NCBI RefSeq assembly: GCF_036858155.1
Contig: NZ_JAAEJX010000003.1
Span: 32,166-96,165 of the forward strand
DNA length: 64,000 bases
Direction: 5' to 3'
Origin: Liberibacter brunswickensis
GTDB lineage: Bacteria > Pseudomonadota > Alphaproteobacteria > Rhizobiales > Rhizobiaceae
Made by a program: the position numbers and the translations under genes. The notes under the pieces are model-generated. The model was given only the letters and a program-made list of their open reading frames with translations. It did no database searches and was not told the origin of the DNA. Below, in pieces: positions 55,382 through 64,000 of this stretch (position 1 is the first letter of the stretch; the number at the start of each line of letters is the position of its first letter).

Positions 55382-56800
55382 CTACTTAATAACTGGAAAC
55401 TCCTCAAGCAATAACTTGACAAGATTATGAAATCCACAGGAATGAGAAGATTTAATAACCATAACATCTCCATCAATTAGAGATGATTTAATAAAAGAAA
55501 AAAATTCCTCTATTTTTTCGTAATAATGCACATGAATATTATTTGATAATACATTTCTTAACTCTAGCATGTGAACACCATACAACCATACATGTGATAT
55601 ATTATATAAAGATAAAACTTCTGCTAAATTGACATGAAAATATTTTGATAGTTCTCCCATTTCACACATATCACCAAGCACGGCAATTTGACGTCCTTTT
55701 CCATGCGGATATACTTGAGATAAAACACTTATCGCTGCTTTCATAGAGGTAGGATTAGCATTATAACTTTCATCAATTAAGGTAAAAAATCCTTTTTCAC
55801 ATTTACAACAATAACGCTTTCCTCTTCCTTCTTTGGGATGAAAAACAGAAAGTGCTTTTATTGCTTTATCAACATCTAAATCTAAAGCAGAAATAATTCC
55901 TAAAGTAGCTAGCATATTTTGTGCCATATGATATCCAAGAGCATGGTATGTGACTTCTGATAATTTTCCCTGCAATTGTACTTTTATTAAAGATTTTTCA
56001 GAATTTTGTTCAAATGTCTGTAATCTAAAATCAGCATTATTTGATTTGCCGAAAGAATAAATTTTATTTATCCCAATATCATGAGCTTTTTTTTTAAAAA
56101 ATTCAAAAAATGAATCATCGTGATTTAAAAAGACTCTTCCTGTTTTTTCCAGCCCTTCAAAAATTTCTGATTTGGCAGAAGCAATTTCTTCTATTCTTAA
56201 AAAATTTTCTAAGTGCGCAGGAGCAATAGAAGTAATAATAGCAACATGTGGACGAACCAAATTTGTTAAAAAACTAATTTCACCTAAATGATTCATTCCT
56301 AGTTCAAATATACCAAAATCCATATCTGGAGGCATACGTGCTAAAGTCAATGGAACACCAATATGATTATTATATGAATCAATACAAGCATATGTTTTTC
56401 CTATAGAAGAAAAAGCAATATTGAGCATTTCTTTTGTAGTAGTTTTTCCAACAGAACCAGTAATAGCAATAATTTTGGCCTTAGAACGAAAACGGGCAGT
56501 CATAGCAAGCTTATTAAGAGAAGACAAAACATCTTCTACTAAAAAAACCGGAACAGATAATGATCCTATAGATTTAGCCATATTTTTTTTTATAACTACA
56601 AGAGAAGCTCCTTTTTGTACTGCACATGAGACAAAATCATGACCATCAAAATTATTGCCTTTTATGGCAAAAAAAGCTTCTTTAGGAGCAATAGAACGGC
56701 TATCTATTGAAATTCCCTGCACATAACCTTCAGGCATTTTTCCAGAATAACAACCCTGGATAGATTTAAATAAATCATGAAATGTCCATAAATTTTTCAT
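55382..56800 (-). CDS. murF: UDP-MurNAc-tripeptide--D-alanyl-D-alanine ligase
   Basis: Adds D-Ala-D-Ala to the stem. SIDSRSIAPKEAFFAIKGNNFDGH leads into the ATP motif AITGSVGKTTTKEML. FELGMNHLGEI and the LIDESYNANPTSM block follow. 472 residues. Its start overlaps the murE stop by four bases (ATGA). The ddl gene supplying D-Ala-D-Ala is not in this window. Confidence 0.96.
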   Translation of the reverse strand: MKNLWTFHDLFKSIQGCYSGKMPEGYVQGISIDSRSIAPKEAFFAIKGNNFDGHDFVSCAVQKGASLVVIKKNMAKSIGSLSVPVFLVEDVLSSLNKLAMTARFRSKAKIIAITGSVGKTTTKEMLNIAFSSIGKTYACIDSYNNHIGVPLTLARMPPDMDFGIFELGMNHLGEISFLTNLVRPHVAIITSIAPAHLENFLRIEEIASAKSEIFEGLEKTGRVFLNHDDSFFEFFKKKAHDIGINKIYSFGKSNNADFRLQTFEQNSEKSLIKVQLQGKLSEVTYHALGYHMAQNMLATLGIISALDLDVDKAIKALSVFHPKEGRGKRYCCKCEKGFFTLIDESYNANPTSMKAAISVLSQVYPHGKGRQIAVLGDMCEMGELSKYFHVNLAEVLSLYNISHVWLYGVHMLELRNVLSNNIHVHYYEKIEEFFSFIKSSLIDGDVMVIKSSHSCGFHNLVKLLLEEFPVIK

Positions 56801-58293
56801 GAAGAAAGTCCTAAAAGTTCACGTATAATATCACGATCAAAAGACATCTTCATTACTCCATTATTGACAATTTGTACCGTCTCCTCATCCCCCCTGCCTG
56901 CAACTACTAATACGTCTTCCTTTTCTAGCATTGATAAAGCTATACGTATAGCTTCTATTCGATCTCCCTCTTCAATAAATCCAGAAGATCCATCAATAAT
57001 TTCAGTGCGTATTTTTTTAGGATCTTCAGAACGTGGATTATCATCTGTTACAATAGCAATATCAGATAAATCCATAGCAATTTTACCCATCATTTTGCGC
57101 TTTCCCTTATCACGATCTCCACCACAGCCAAAAACCACAATAATACGACCTGATGTAATAGCACGAATATTTTTCAAAACCATTTCAAGGGAATTAGGAG
57201 TATGAGCATAATCAACATAAATTCTACCCCCTTTGGGGCTTATACCAGTAAATTCAAAACGTCCAGGTACAATATTTAACTTGCCTAAACATTCAATAAC
57301 AACAGGAATATCTATTCCTGTTGAAATACATAATCCAGCAGCAACTAAAGCATTGTATACTTGAAATTCTCCCTGAAGAGAAAAAGGGAAATCAAACTTC
57401 TTTCCTTCAATAGATATATTTATTTGTTGTTTGTCAAAAACATTACATATCTTTTTAAGACGGATAAATGTCCCGTTATATCCTACAGATAAAACACGAC
57501 AACCAGCATTTTGAGCACGTTTTATGACTTCTTTAGAGAAATAATCATCTGCGTAAATAACAGCAGGATATTTCTTAGGCAGTAATTCTTCAAAAAGACG
57601 CATTTTAGAATTAAAATATGCCTGTTCAGTTAGATGATAATCTATATGATCACGACCTAAATTAGTAAAAGATCCTGCACTTAATTTAATTCCATCTAAT
57701 CTATGTTGATCTAACCCATGACTGGATGCTTCAAGAGATACATGGGTCACACCATTAGAATATAAATATGACAATGCTTTTGATAGATAAACAGGATTAG
57801 GAGTAGTCAATCTATTATCTTGTGGTAAAATTGGAATGTTTTGCATAGGTCCAATTTGAAATGATGATAGACCAGAATATTGGCAAATCTGTTGCACAAA
57901 AGACGCTACAGAACTTTTTCCAGAAGTTCCTGTCACGGCAAATATTTTTTTAGGATGTTTGCCGTATAATTTAGATGAACAAATAGATAAAAACTTTCTT
58001 GTATTATCTACGAATAAAATAGGAACATCAGATTTGATATAAGATAAACAATCTTGTAATGAGTATTGATAAGATGCGATAATAGCATCGGCACCTTGTG
58101 CTATTGATTGTGGAATAAAGGAATGGCCATCTTCCTTATTTCCAATTATAGCTACGAACATATAACCTTTTTTAATATAACGGCTATCCGATGAAATTTC
58201 ATTTATTTCACGTTCTCTTCGCTGAATTGAAAATGATGATAATTGATCTATAAGTTCTGGAAAATTATCATGTATCAAATCTTGTAATTGCAA
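56797..58293 (-). CDS. murE: UDP-MurNAc-L-alanyl-D-glutamate--2,6-diaminopimelate ligase
   Basis: Adds the third residue to the stem. The motif VTDDNPRSEDP, with DNPR, marks the meso-diaminopimelate-specific form. AVTGTSGKSSVASFV is the ATP site (about 120-134). THVSLEASSHGLDQHRLDG and VVFGCGGDRDKGKR are also present. 498 residues. It follows ftsI after about 90 bases and overlaps murF. Confidence 0.96.
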   Translation of the reverse strand: MQLQDLIHDNFPELIDQLSSFSIQRREREINEISSDSRYIKKGYMFVAIIGNKEDGHSFIPQSIAQGADAIIASYQYSLQDCLSYIKSDVPILFVDNTRKFLSICSSKLYGKHPKKIFAVTGTSGKSSVASFVQQICQYSGLSSFQIGPMQNIPILPQDNRLTTPNPVYLSKALSYLYSNGVTHVSLEASSHGLDQHRLDGIKLSAGSFTNLGRDHIDYHLTEQAYFNSKMRLFEELLPKKYPAVIYADDYFSKEVIKRAQNAGCRVLSVGYNGTFIRLKKICNVFDKQQINISIEGKKFDFPFSLQGEFQVYNALVAAGLCISTGIDIPVVIECLGKLNIVPGRFEFTGISPKGGRIYVDYAHTPNSLEMVLKNIRAITSGRIIVVFGCGGDRDKGKRKMMGKIAMDLSDIAIVTDDNPRSEDPKKIRTEIIDGSSGFIEEGDRIEAIRIALSMLEKEDVLVVAGRGDEETVQIVNNGVMKMSFDRDIIRELLGLSS

Positions 58294-58385
58294 TACTATT
58301 CCCTTTAAAACAATGTTTTGAAAAATGTTTTATTAATACCATGATAATATCAAGAAAGAAGATAATAATCTGATATTTAATACAC

Positions 58386-60065
58386 TTATCTTAAAAAAAC
58401 GGGTTTTACACCAAGCATAGAAGCAGATCTACGAATAATACTTCCTACCATAGGAGCTACATTTATTCCAGCGGTAAGCTGATTGTTTTCTTTTATTTTT
58501 GGAGAATCCATAAAACTCAATACGACATACTGAGGATCAGTTATGGGGAAAACAGCAAGAAAAGAATTGAAATTCAATTCTTTTGAATATCTTTTTTTGA
58601 CGACCTTTTGAGCTGTACCTGTTTTACCTCCTACTTCAAATCCCGCTACAAATGCTCTTTTCCCTGAGCCACCTATTACCCCTTCTCTCAATAAGGAACG
58701 CATTATTTTTACAGTGCTACTTTTTAAAACTGTACGCGATAATTTCTCCGCCTCTTTACGACTTCGAACCATAAATGTAGCTGGTATCAAATGACCTCCA
58801 TTAACAAGAGCAGCTGCAGCAATTGCTGTTTGTAATGGAGTCGTAGACAGACCGTGTCCAAAAGAAATAGTTAATGAATGTATTCTCTTCCATTTTGACG
58901 GATAAGAAGGATCTTTAACTTCAGGTAATTCAGTGTCTGTTTTAGATAGCAAACCTAATTTATTCAAAAAATCTTTGTGTTCTTGAATTCCTAAAGCATC
59001 CGCGATTTTAGCCGCACCAATATTAGAAGAATATCGAAAAATTTCCGGAATAGTCATATTGCGATTTTTTGGACGAAAATCATTTATAATGTATTTACCT
59101 TCCTTAATAGGATAACGGGTATCAACAACATCTTTTATTGTAAACAAACCACTATCAATACCCATAGCAATAGTAAATGCTTTAAAAATTGATCCCATTT
59201 CAAATATTCCATAAGATACAAGATTGAGCCATCCTTCTTGTTTTTCTTTTGATATTTCATGGGGATCATGATCAGGAATAGAAACCATAGCTATAATCTC
59301 TCCTGTAGAGACATTTATTATAACTGTACCTGCTGATTCTGCATTATATTTTTTTCTATTTTCGACCAGTAATTGATGAACTATATTTTGAACACGCAAG
59401 TCAATTGACAATCTAACAGGAGGAAGATTTTTTTGTACTTTATTAATTTTTGAAGAGGTCGTTAATCCTTGTGTATCAATAAATTTTTCAATACCGCTAA
59501 CGCCACGATTATCGATATCAACATAACCAACAACATGTAATGTATTAGATCCAGCGGGATAAAAACGACATTGTTCAGTGCGAAAACCCAATCCTGGAAG
59601 GCCAAGACCTAAAATCTGTTGTTTTTGCTTTGGAGATAACTTACGACGCAACCATTGAAATTTTGTTTTTGACAGTAATTTACGACGAATTACCTGATAA
59701 TCAAGATCAGGAAATATAGTTTGCAGTTTTTCTATAATTTCGTCAGAAGAAATAATTTTATTAGGCTCAACATAAAGGGAAAAAGTTGGAATATCCGTAG
59801 CTAATATTTCTCCATTTCTATCAATAATATCAGGGCGCGATAAACTGTATTCTTCAACATCAATTGAATGAACATTATGTTCAAGTTTTATATTCCCATA
59901 TTGGATCAATTTAGTGATAATAATAATACATGTCAAAATAAAGACTACTATAGTCATGGCAATGCGATTTTTGCTATGTCTAATGACCTCACAGCGTCTT
60001 TTTTGAAAGACATCATTGCTATCTTCTATATTCCGCAATGGGAAATTATCATTGTAAAGTAACAT
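58386..60065 (-). CDS. ftsI: Septal transpeptidase FtsI (PBP3)
   Basis: Class B penicillin-binding protein cross-linking septal peptidoglycan. A short cytoplasmic start and one membrane anchor (about 34-54) precede the PBP dimer domain and the transpeptidase domain. The latter has the SxxK nucleophile in EMGSIFKAFT, YSSNIGAA (SxN) and GGKTGTAQK (KTG). 559 residues. The target class of beta-lactams. It follows ftsL. Confidence 0.95.
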   Translation of the reverse strand: MLLYNDNFPLRNIEDSNDVFQKRRCEVIRHSKNRIAMTIVVFILTCIIIITKLIQYGNIKLEHNVHSIDVEEYSLSRPDIIDRNGEILATDIPTFSLYVEPNKIISSDEIIEKLQTIFPDLDYQVIRRKLLSKTKFQWLRRKLSPKQKQQILGLGLPGLGFRTEQCRFYPAGSNTLHVVGYVDIDNRGVSGIEKFIDTQGLTTSSKINKVQKNLPPVRLSIDLRVQNIVHQLLVENRKKYNAESAGTVIINVSTGEIIAMVSIPDHDPHEISKEKQEGWLNLVSYGIFEMGSIFKAFTIAMGIDSGLFTIKDVVDTRYPIKEGKYIINDFRPKNRNMTIPEIFRYSSNIGAAKIADALGIQEHKDFLNKLGLLSKTDTELPEVKDPSYPSKWKRIHSLTISFGHGLSTTPLQTAIAAAALVNGGHLIPATFMVRSRKEAEKLSRTVLKSSTVKIMRSLLREGVIGGSGKRAFVAGFEVGGKTGTAQKVVKKRYSKELNFNSFLAVFPITDPQYVVLSFMDSPKIKENNQLTAGINVAPMVGSIIRRSASMLGVKPVFLR

Positions 60066-60137
60066 ATTAATAAAACATTCAAAAACACGATAAAAGGAAA
60101 AATCATTTTAAAAGTACTACCATATCCGAAAATAAAC

Positions 60138-60500
60138 TCATTTTTTTTGATGTTGTTGTATTTTAAATGTCTTTTTTGGAGAATCTAAGAGATCTTCCGA
60201 AAAAGGATGTTTTCTTTTCAACTTATTTAAATCATCATATGAAATAAGATTAATTGGATTAGTTGGTTGTAGTTGCAAGTCTTTTTGGTAAAGAACAACC
60301 AAATCTTTAATTCTATCAGGCTGAACCAATAACGCCAATTGTGCTTTAAGTAAATCAATATTATTTTGTTCTAACATAATTTTATGTTCTAATATTTTAA
60401 GCTCTTCTTTTTTCTTCTCTGCTTCATTTTTAATTGAATATGTAATAGTTATAGAAAAAATGATAATACCTAATATAATCAAATCAAATGTTTTAAACAT
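60138..60500 (-). CDS. ftsL: FtsL-like division protein
   Basis: A 120-residue protein with one N-terminal membrane helix (about 6-22) and a following coiled-coil (NEAEKKKEELKILEHKI, then LLKAQLALL). A hydrophobic-polar segment DRIKDLV and a basic tail complete it. That layout and its place between rsmH and ftsI are those of FtsL, although FtsL sequences are poorly conserved. It starts one base after the rsmH stop. Confidence 0.8.
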   Translation of the reverse strand: MFKTFDLIILGIIIFSITITYSIKNEAEKKKEELKILEHKIMLEQNNIDLLKAQLALLVQPDRIKDLVVLYQKDLQLQPTNPINLISYDDLNKLKRKHPFSEDLLDSPKKTFKIQQHQKK

Positions 60501-60501
60501 G

Positions 60502-61527
60502 CTATCTCCTAAATTGAGAAAGTTCAGGTAATCTAGCTAAATGTGCAAAAGAACAGTTTTTAATTGATTTTGTTGAAGTACGAATTCCTGCACGTAACTT
60601 TGCAGAACGTGATCTCTTGTTAAACTCTATATCATCTTGAGTTGGAACAACAACTTTTTTAGTAATTGATTTAAAAACAGCAAGAGACGCATTGGGATCA
60701 ATCATATGGCGCACAGTTGTTAATTTTCCTGAACGACTGGCAAAAAAATTTTTAACAAGACGATCTTCTAACGAATGAAAAGAAACAACTATTAATACCC
60801 CTCCACATTTTAGATATTTTTCTGCAGATTGTAATCCTTCAAACAATTCCCCAATTTCATTGTTCACAAATATACGCAGTGCTTGAAATGAACGAGTAGC
60901 AGGATGAATACGATAATTTTTTCCAACATAAACGGTATTTTGAATTAAAGAGGATAAATCTTCTGTTGTTTTAAAAAGTTTATGTTGACGACGTTTTACA
61001 ATAGCATGTGCAATACGAGAAGCTTGCTTCTCCTCTCCTAGAATACCTAAAATACGTATCAAATCTTTTATATCTGCATGATTGACAACATTAGCAGCAG
61101 ATACTCCAGAACAAGACATCCTCATATCTAATGGGCCAGGCTTTTGAAAAGAAAAACCTCGATGACCAAAATCAATTTGCATAGATGATACACCTAGATC
61201 AAAGACAATTCCATCAATCCCTTCATCTGGCACATAATCTTGTAATTTAGAAAAACTTGATTGGAAGAGAGAGAATTTTTCCTTATAATCTTGCATTGTT
61301 TTTTGTCCTCGAGCAACTGCAAATGGATCACGATCTAACGCAATAACATTAGATCCCATTTTACAAAATGCCCTGCTATATCCTCCAGCACCAAATGTTG
61401 CATCCAAAATAATCTTTCCTGGAGATGGATTAAGAAGTTCAATAACTTTTTCTAAAAGAACAGGAATATGATCATCTATTGTGCAATTAATATTTGATGA
61501 TATATCTTTAGAAAATCTGGGTTTCAT
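60502..61527 (-). CDS. rsmH: 16S rRNA (cytosine(1402)-N4)-methyltransferase
   Basis: Methylates C1402 in the ribosomal P site (formerly mraW). HIPVLLEKVIELLNP is followed by the SAM motif LDATFGAGGYSRAF. FDLGVSSMQID, GPLDMRM and the late VVSFHSLEDRLVKNFF are typical. I choose the ATG at 61527 (341 residues). A TTG at 61560 would add 11 residues not seen in relatives. It heads the wall cluster; mraZ, often first, is absent. Confidence 0.93.
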   Translation of the reverse strand: MKPRFSKDISSNINCTIDDHIPVLLEKVIELLNPSPGKIILDATFGAGGYSRAFCKMGSNVIALDRDPFAVARGQKTMQDYKEKFSLFQSSFSKLQDYVPDEGIDGIVFDLGVSSMQIDFGHRGFSFQKPGPLDMRMSCSGVSAANVVNHADIKDLIRILGILGEEKQASRIAHAIVKRRQHKLFKTTEDLSSLIQNTVYVGKNYRIHPATRSFQALRIFVNNEIGELFEGLQSAEKYLKCGGVLIVVSFHSLEDRLVKNFFASRSGKLTTVRHMIDPNASLAVFKSITKKVVVPTQDDIEFNKRSRSAKLRAGIRTSTKSIKNCSFAHLARLPELSQFRR

Positions 61528-61560
61528 AACATATTTCCGAGGTATTTTTTTGAAAATCAA

Positions 61561-61873
61561 AGAAAGTATTTCTATTTATTATTTTTGTTAATCTTTTAAA
61601 AATTGTGGATTCCATAACTTAAATCCATTACTTATTCCCATAAAAGTATGATAATATTTTCAGTATCTTAAAAGGCAATTTATTACGATTAATGGACAGC
61701 TATTGCAAATATACAATAAATTATTATATAATCTATAGGAATAATGATAGATTGTAGTGAAAATATGTATGCTACTTTCGTCAAAATTTTATCTTTGCGT
61801 ATCCTGACAAATATGCCTTAATATATATTTGAACAAGGAGTTATTATCTAAAGCTGCAAATTAGGAGATATTA
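61561..61873. other. Divergent spacer before the wall cluster and pgm
   Basis: About 310 bases upstream of rsmH on one side and of a small plus-strand frame on the other. No mraZ-like gene or MraZ-box repeats are evident. It must contain the promoter of the 13-kb minus-strand wall cluster, but I could not identify one confidently. Confidence 0.4.
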
Positions 61874-61990
61874 ATGATCTTTAAAATCATTGATGCTTAC
61901 TACAATTTTACCACCAAATTTGTACGATATTCCTTGATTTTTTCAGGTGGTAGTTGCGCAATAAATGTTTTACTTATGAGCAAAGTGTAA
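61874..61990 (+). CDS. Possible 38-residue protein or leader before pgm
   Basis: A short frame behind a strong ribosome site (TTAGGAGATATTA-ATG) encodes a 38-residue peptide starting MIFKIIDAYYNF. It ends in a TAA eight bases before the pgm ATG. Close spacing suggests translational coupling or a leader peptide. No family recognised; it could be chance. Confidence 0.35.
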   Translation: MIFKIIDAYYNFTTKFVRYSLIFSGGSCAINVLLMSKV

Positions 61991-61998
61991 CTAGTTAT

Positions 61999-63627
61999 AT
62001 GTTATATACTACAATTCCCACGACTCCTTATTTGGATCAGAAGCCTGGCACATCGGGATTACGAAAAAAAGTTAAGGTTTTTCAACAAGATTCTTACGTA
62101 GAAAATTTTATACAATCTATTTTTAACACATTAGATTGCACAGAAAAAACGATAGTTGTCGGTGGAGATGGACGATTTTACAATCGTGTCGTAATACAGA
62201 AAATCATCAAGATAGCGGCTGCGAATGGTTTTGCCCGCATTATTATAGGGAAAGGAGGAATACTTTCTACTCCTGCTGTTTCACATATAATTCGCAAGTA
62301 TAAATTTTCTGGAGGTATTATATTAACTGCGTCTCATAATCCTGGAGGCATTACTCAAGACTTTGGAATAAAATACAATACAAGCAGTGGTGGTTCAGCT
62401 TCTGAACAAGAAACAGAAAATATTTTTGAGGAATCAAAAAAAATAACTTGTTATCGAATAATGGAAATCGATGATATAGATATTGATCATATTGGGACAA
62501 AAGAAATAGCCAATATTACCATATCCATTATTGATCCTATAGAAGATTATGTTACATTAATGGAAAGTATTTTTGATTTTGATGAAATTCGTACACTTCT
62601 TAGCTTTGGATTTCGCATTGATATTGATTGTATGAATGCCGTAACAGGACCTTATGCAAAAGAGATATTGGAAGGAAAACTTGGAGCTCCTGCTGGTTCA
62701 GTAAGAAATTTTGTATCTTTAGAAGATTTTGGAGGACGTCACCCTGACCCTAATCTAATTCATGCAAAAGATTTATACGATCGAATGATGATGGATGATA
62801 GCGCTGATTTTGGAGCTGCTTGTGATGGTGATGGTGACCGCAATATGATTCTTGGAAAAGGAATATTTGTTAACCCTTCGGATAGTTTAGCTATTATAGT
62901 TGCCAATGCAGGTTTAATACCAGGATATTCAAATGGTTTGGTAGGTGTGGCACGTTCAATGCCTACTAGTACTGCTCTTGACCGTGTTGCTGAAAAACTT
63001 AATTTAAAACTATTTGAAACCCCAACTGGTTGGAAGTTTTTTAATAATCTGCTTGAAAAGGATATGGTTAGTATTTGCGGAGAAGAAAGTTTTGGTACTG
63101 GCTCATATCATTCTCGTGAAAAGGATGGTATTTGGTCTATTTTATTTTGGCTTAATATTTTAGCAGTTCGAGGAGAAAGTCTATCGGATATAGTGCATAA
63201 ACATTGGGCTACTTATGGTAGAAATTATTATTCAAGATATGATTATCCCGATATTCCTACAAAGAATGCACAAGAATTCATCAACAACCTACGTTCCAGA
63301 CTGAGCAATTTAATTGGAAGTTCATTTATTGGTAAAAGGATAGAAAAAGCTAGTGATTTTGTTTATACAGATCCAATTGATGGAAATATAAGCGAGAAAC
63401 AAGGAATATACATTGTATTTGAAGATCTCTCCCGTATAATTTACCGATTATCTGGCACAGATACAAGTAATAGCACTATTCGCATTTACATAGAGTATTA
63501 TGAACCAGATTCATTAAAAAACTCAAAGGATACACAAGAAATTCTTTCTGAACTTCTAGAAGTATCCCAATTAATTTCTTATCTACATTATTATATAGGA
63601 AATAAAGACCCTCTAATTGCTTCATAA
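61999..63627 (+). CDS. pgm: Phosphoglucomutase
   Basis: Interconverts glucose-1- and glucose-6-phosphate. PYLDQKPGTSGLRKKV opens the protein, and the phosphoserine site is TASHNPGG. The metal loop CDGDGDRNMILG, the sugar-binding GEESFGTGSYHSREKDG and the C-terminal RLSGTDTSNSTIRIY are all present. I use the ATG at 61999 (542 residues), which gives the canonical N-terminus; an in-frame start at 61954 does not. It is divergent from the wall cluster. Confidence 0.95.
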   Translation: MLYTTIPTTPYLDQKPGTSGLRKKVKVFQQDSYVENFIQSIFNTLDCTEKTIVVGGDGRFYNRVVIQKIIKIAAANGFARIIIGKGGILSTPAVSHIIRKYKFSGGIILTASHNPGGITQDFGIKYNTSSGGSASEQETENIFEESKKITCYRIMEIDDIDIDHIGTKEIANITISIIDPIEDYVTLMESIFDFDEIRTLLSFGFRIDIDCMNAVTGPYAKEILEGKLGAPAGSVRNFVSLEDFGGRHPDPNLIHAKDLYDRMMMDDSADFGAACDGDGDRNMILGKGIFVNPSDSLAIIVANAGLIPGYSNGLVGVARSMPTSTALDRVAEKLNLKLFETPTGWKFFNNLLEKDMVSICGEESFGTGSYHSREKDGIWSILFWLNILAVRGESLSDIVHKHWATYGRNYYSRYDYPDIPTKNAQEFINNLRSRLSNLIGSSFIGKRIEKASDFVYTDPIDGNISEKQGIYIVFEDLSRIIYRLSGTDTSNSTIRIYIEYYEPDSLKNSKDTQEILSELLEVSQLISYLHYYIGNKDPLIAS

Positions 63628-63846
63628 TCTATTTATTTCTTTTATTTTAGATAGAATAAGAAACTATTTTTAAATAAGAAAAATATTTTCTATACTTAAA
63701 TATAAATAATTAAATTAATTTTATTTAATGATATATAATATTAAAAACAAATAATAAATTTTAAATTATTATTAATATATAATACACCATAATTATACTT
63801 ATAATTTGAATTATAAATAAATTTATTATGGAATAATATTAAAACA

Positions 63847-64000
63847 ATGTTTTTGTTCAAAAAAAACAAAATATTACATAAATTTTTCTTCTTTCTAAAT
63901 AATAAGAAAGGGGTTATTTATATTATAAGTTCATTTATATTATTTGTATGCTTGATTTTTATAGCTGTTGCTATAGATTTTTCATATATTATGTATACAC
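63847..64000 (+). CDS. TadE/TadG-like pilus assembly protein, partial
   Basis: The first 51 codons of a gene cut by the window end. A basic start is followed by NNKKGVIYIISSFILF, a membrane helix, and AVAIDFSYIMYT. This is the N-terminal pattern of Tad/Flp secretion TadE/TadG proteins, in which a helix ends in an AIDxS/Y-type motif. The remaining domains, such as a von Willebrand A domain, cannot be seen, so the call is tentative. Confidence 0.6.
   Translation, partial: MFLFKKNKILHKFFFFLNNKKGVIYIISSFILFVCLIFIAVAIDFSYIMYT

Noticed and set aside
1..64000. CRISPR arrays, insertion sequences, integrases or prophage genes
   Set aside because: Looked for repeated spacered units, transposase or integrase motifs and attachment-type duplications at tRNA ends; found none.

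Overview
This 64 kb window looks like a chromosomal segment of a host-restricted alphaproteobacterium of the Rhizobiaceae, most probably a 'Candidatus Liberibacter' species. The reasons are rhizobial gene orders (acpS-lepB-rnc-era; glmU-glmS-DUF502-recG-sdhE-mfd; thyA-folA-hflK-hflC next to serB/miaA; atpB-atpE-atpF'-atpF; the mraW-to-murB wall cluster), a split and permuted alphaproteobacterial tmRNA gene, an alpha-type SspB, a GapR/DUF2312 protein, strong AT bias (roughly 30% G+C by eye, not computed), loose AT-rich spacers and many eroded genes. The very low G+C would fit Ca. L. americanus better than Ca. L. asiaticus, but that is inference.

Layout. 0.2-2.5 kb: RlpA-like lipoprotein, NYN-domain protein and rpoZ. 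2.7-5.6 kb: acpS-lepB-rnc-era (lipid carrier activation, secretion, RNA maturation, ribosome assembly). 5.7-16.5 kb: glmU and glmS (UDP-GlcNAc), a DUF502 membrane protein, recG on the opposite strand, then sdhE-mfd and recO. 16.6-21.8 kb, minus strand: tyrS, a YdcF-family protein, two tiny lipoprotein genes and a UvrD-type helicase. 21.9-23.7 kb: a frameshifted OmpA-like lipoprotein and a short AsmA protein. 23.9-24.9 kb: sspB beside the two-piece tmRNA gene, a trans-translation and tagged-protein-delivery neighbourhood. 25.0-30.3 kb: thyA-folA, hflK-hflC, serB and miaA.

30.4-38.3 kb is the eroded part. It holds a DUF882 protein broken twice, an outer-membrane barrel protein and a membrane protein each apparently broken by one base, tRNA-Thr, intact hemF, ung and rnhB, a second barrel protein, gapR and about 1.4 kb of decayed coding-like sequence. 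38.3-40.5 kb: the F0 part of ATP synthase, with a good promoter about 400 bases upstream of atpB. 41.2-45.2 kb: a cysteine desulfurase, an alpha/beta hydrolase and the folate genes folP-folB-folK, complementing thyA/folA. 45.2-47.9 kb: glyS and tRNA-Leu.

48.1-61.5 kb is a compact minus-strand wall and division cluster, rsmH-ftsL-ftsI-murE-murF-mraY-murD-ftsW-murG-murC-murB. It takes UDP-MurNAc precursors from glmU/glmS to lipid II and septal cross-linking. mraZ, ddl, ftsQ, ftsA and ftsZ are absent here. The window ends with pgm and the start of a Tad/Flp pilus-type protein. I see no CRISPR array, insertion sequence or prophage. The most interesting items are the tmRNA with its unusual tag, the pair of overlooked tiny lipoproteins with a structured inverted repeat, and a run of single-base breaks, most in homopolymers, confined to envelope genes.
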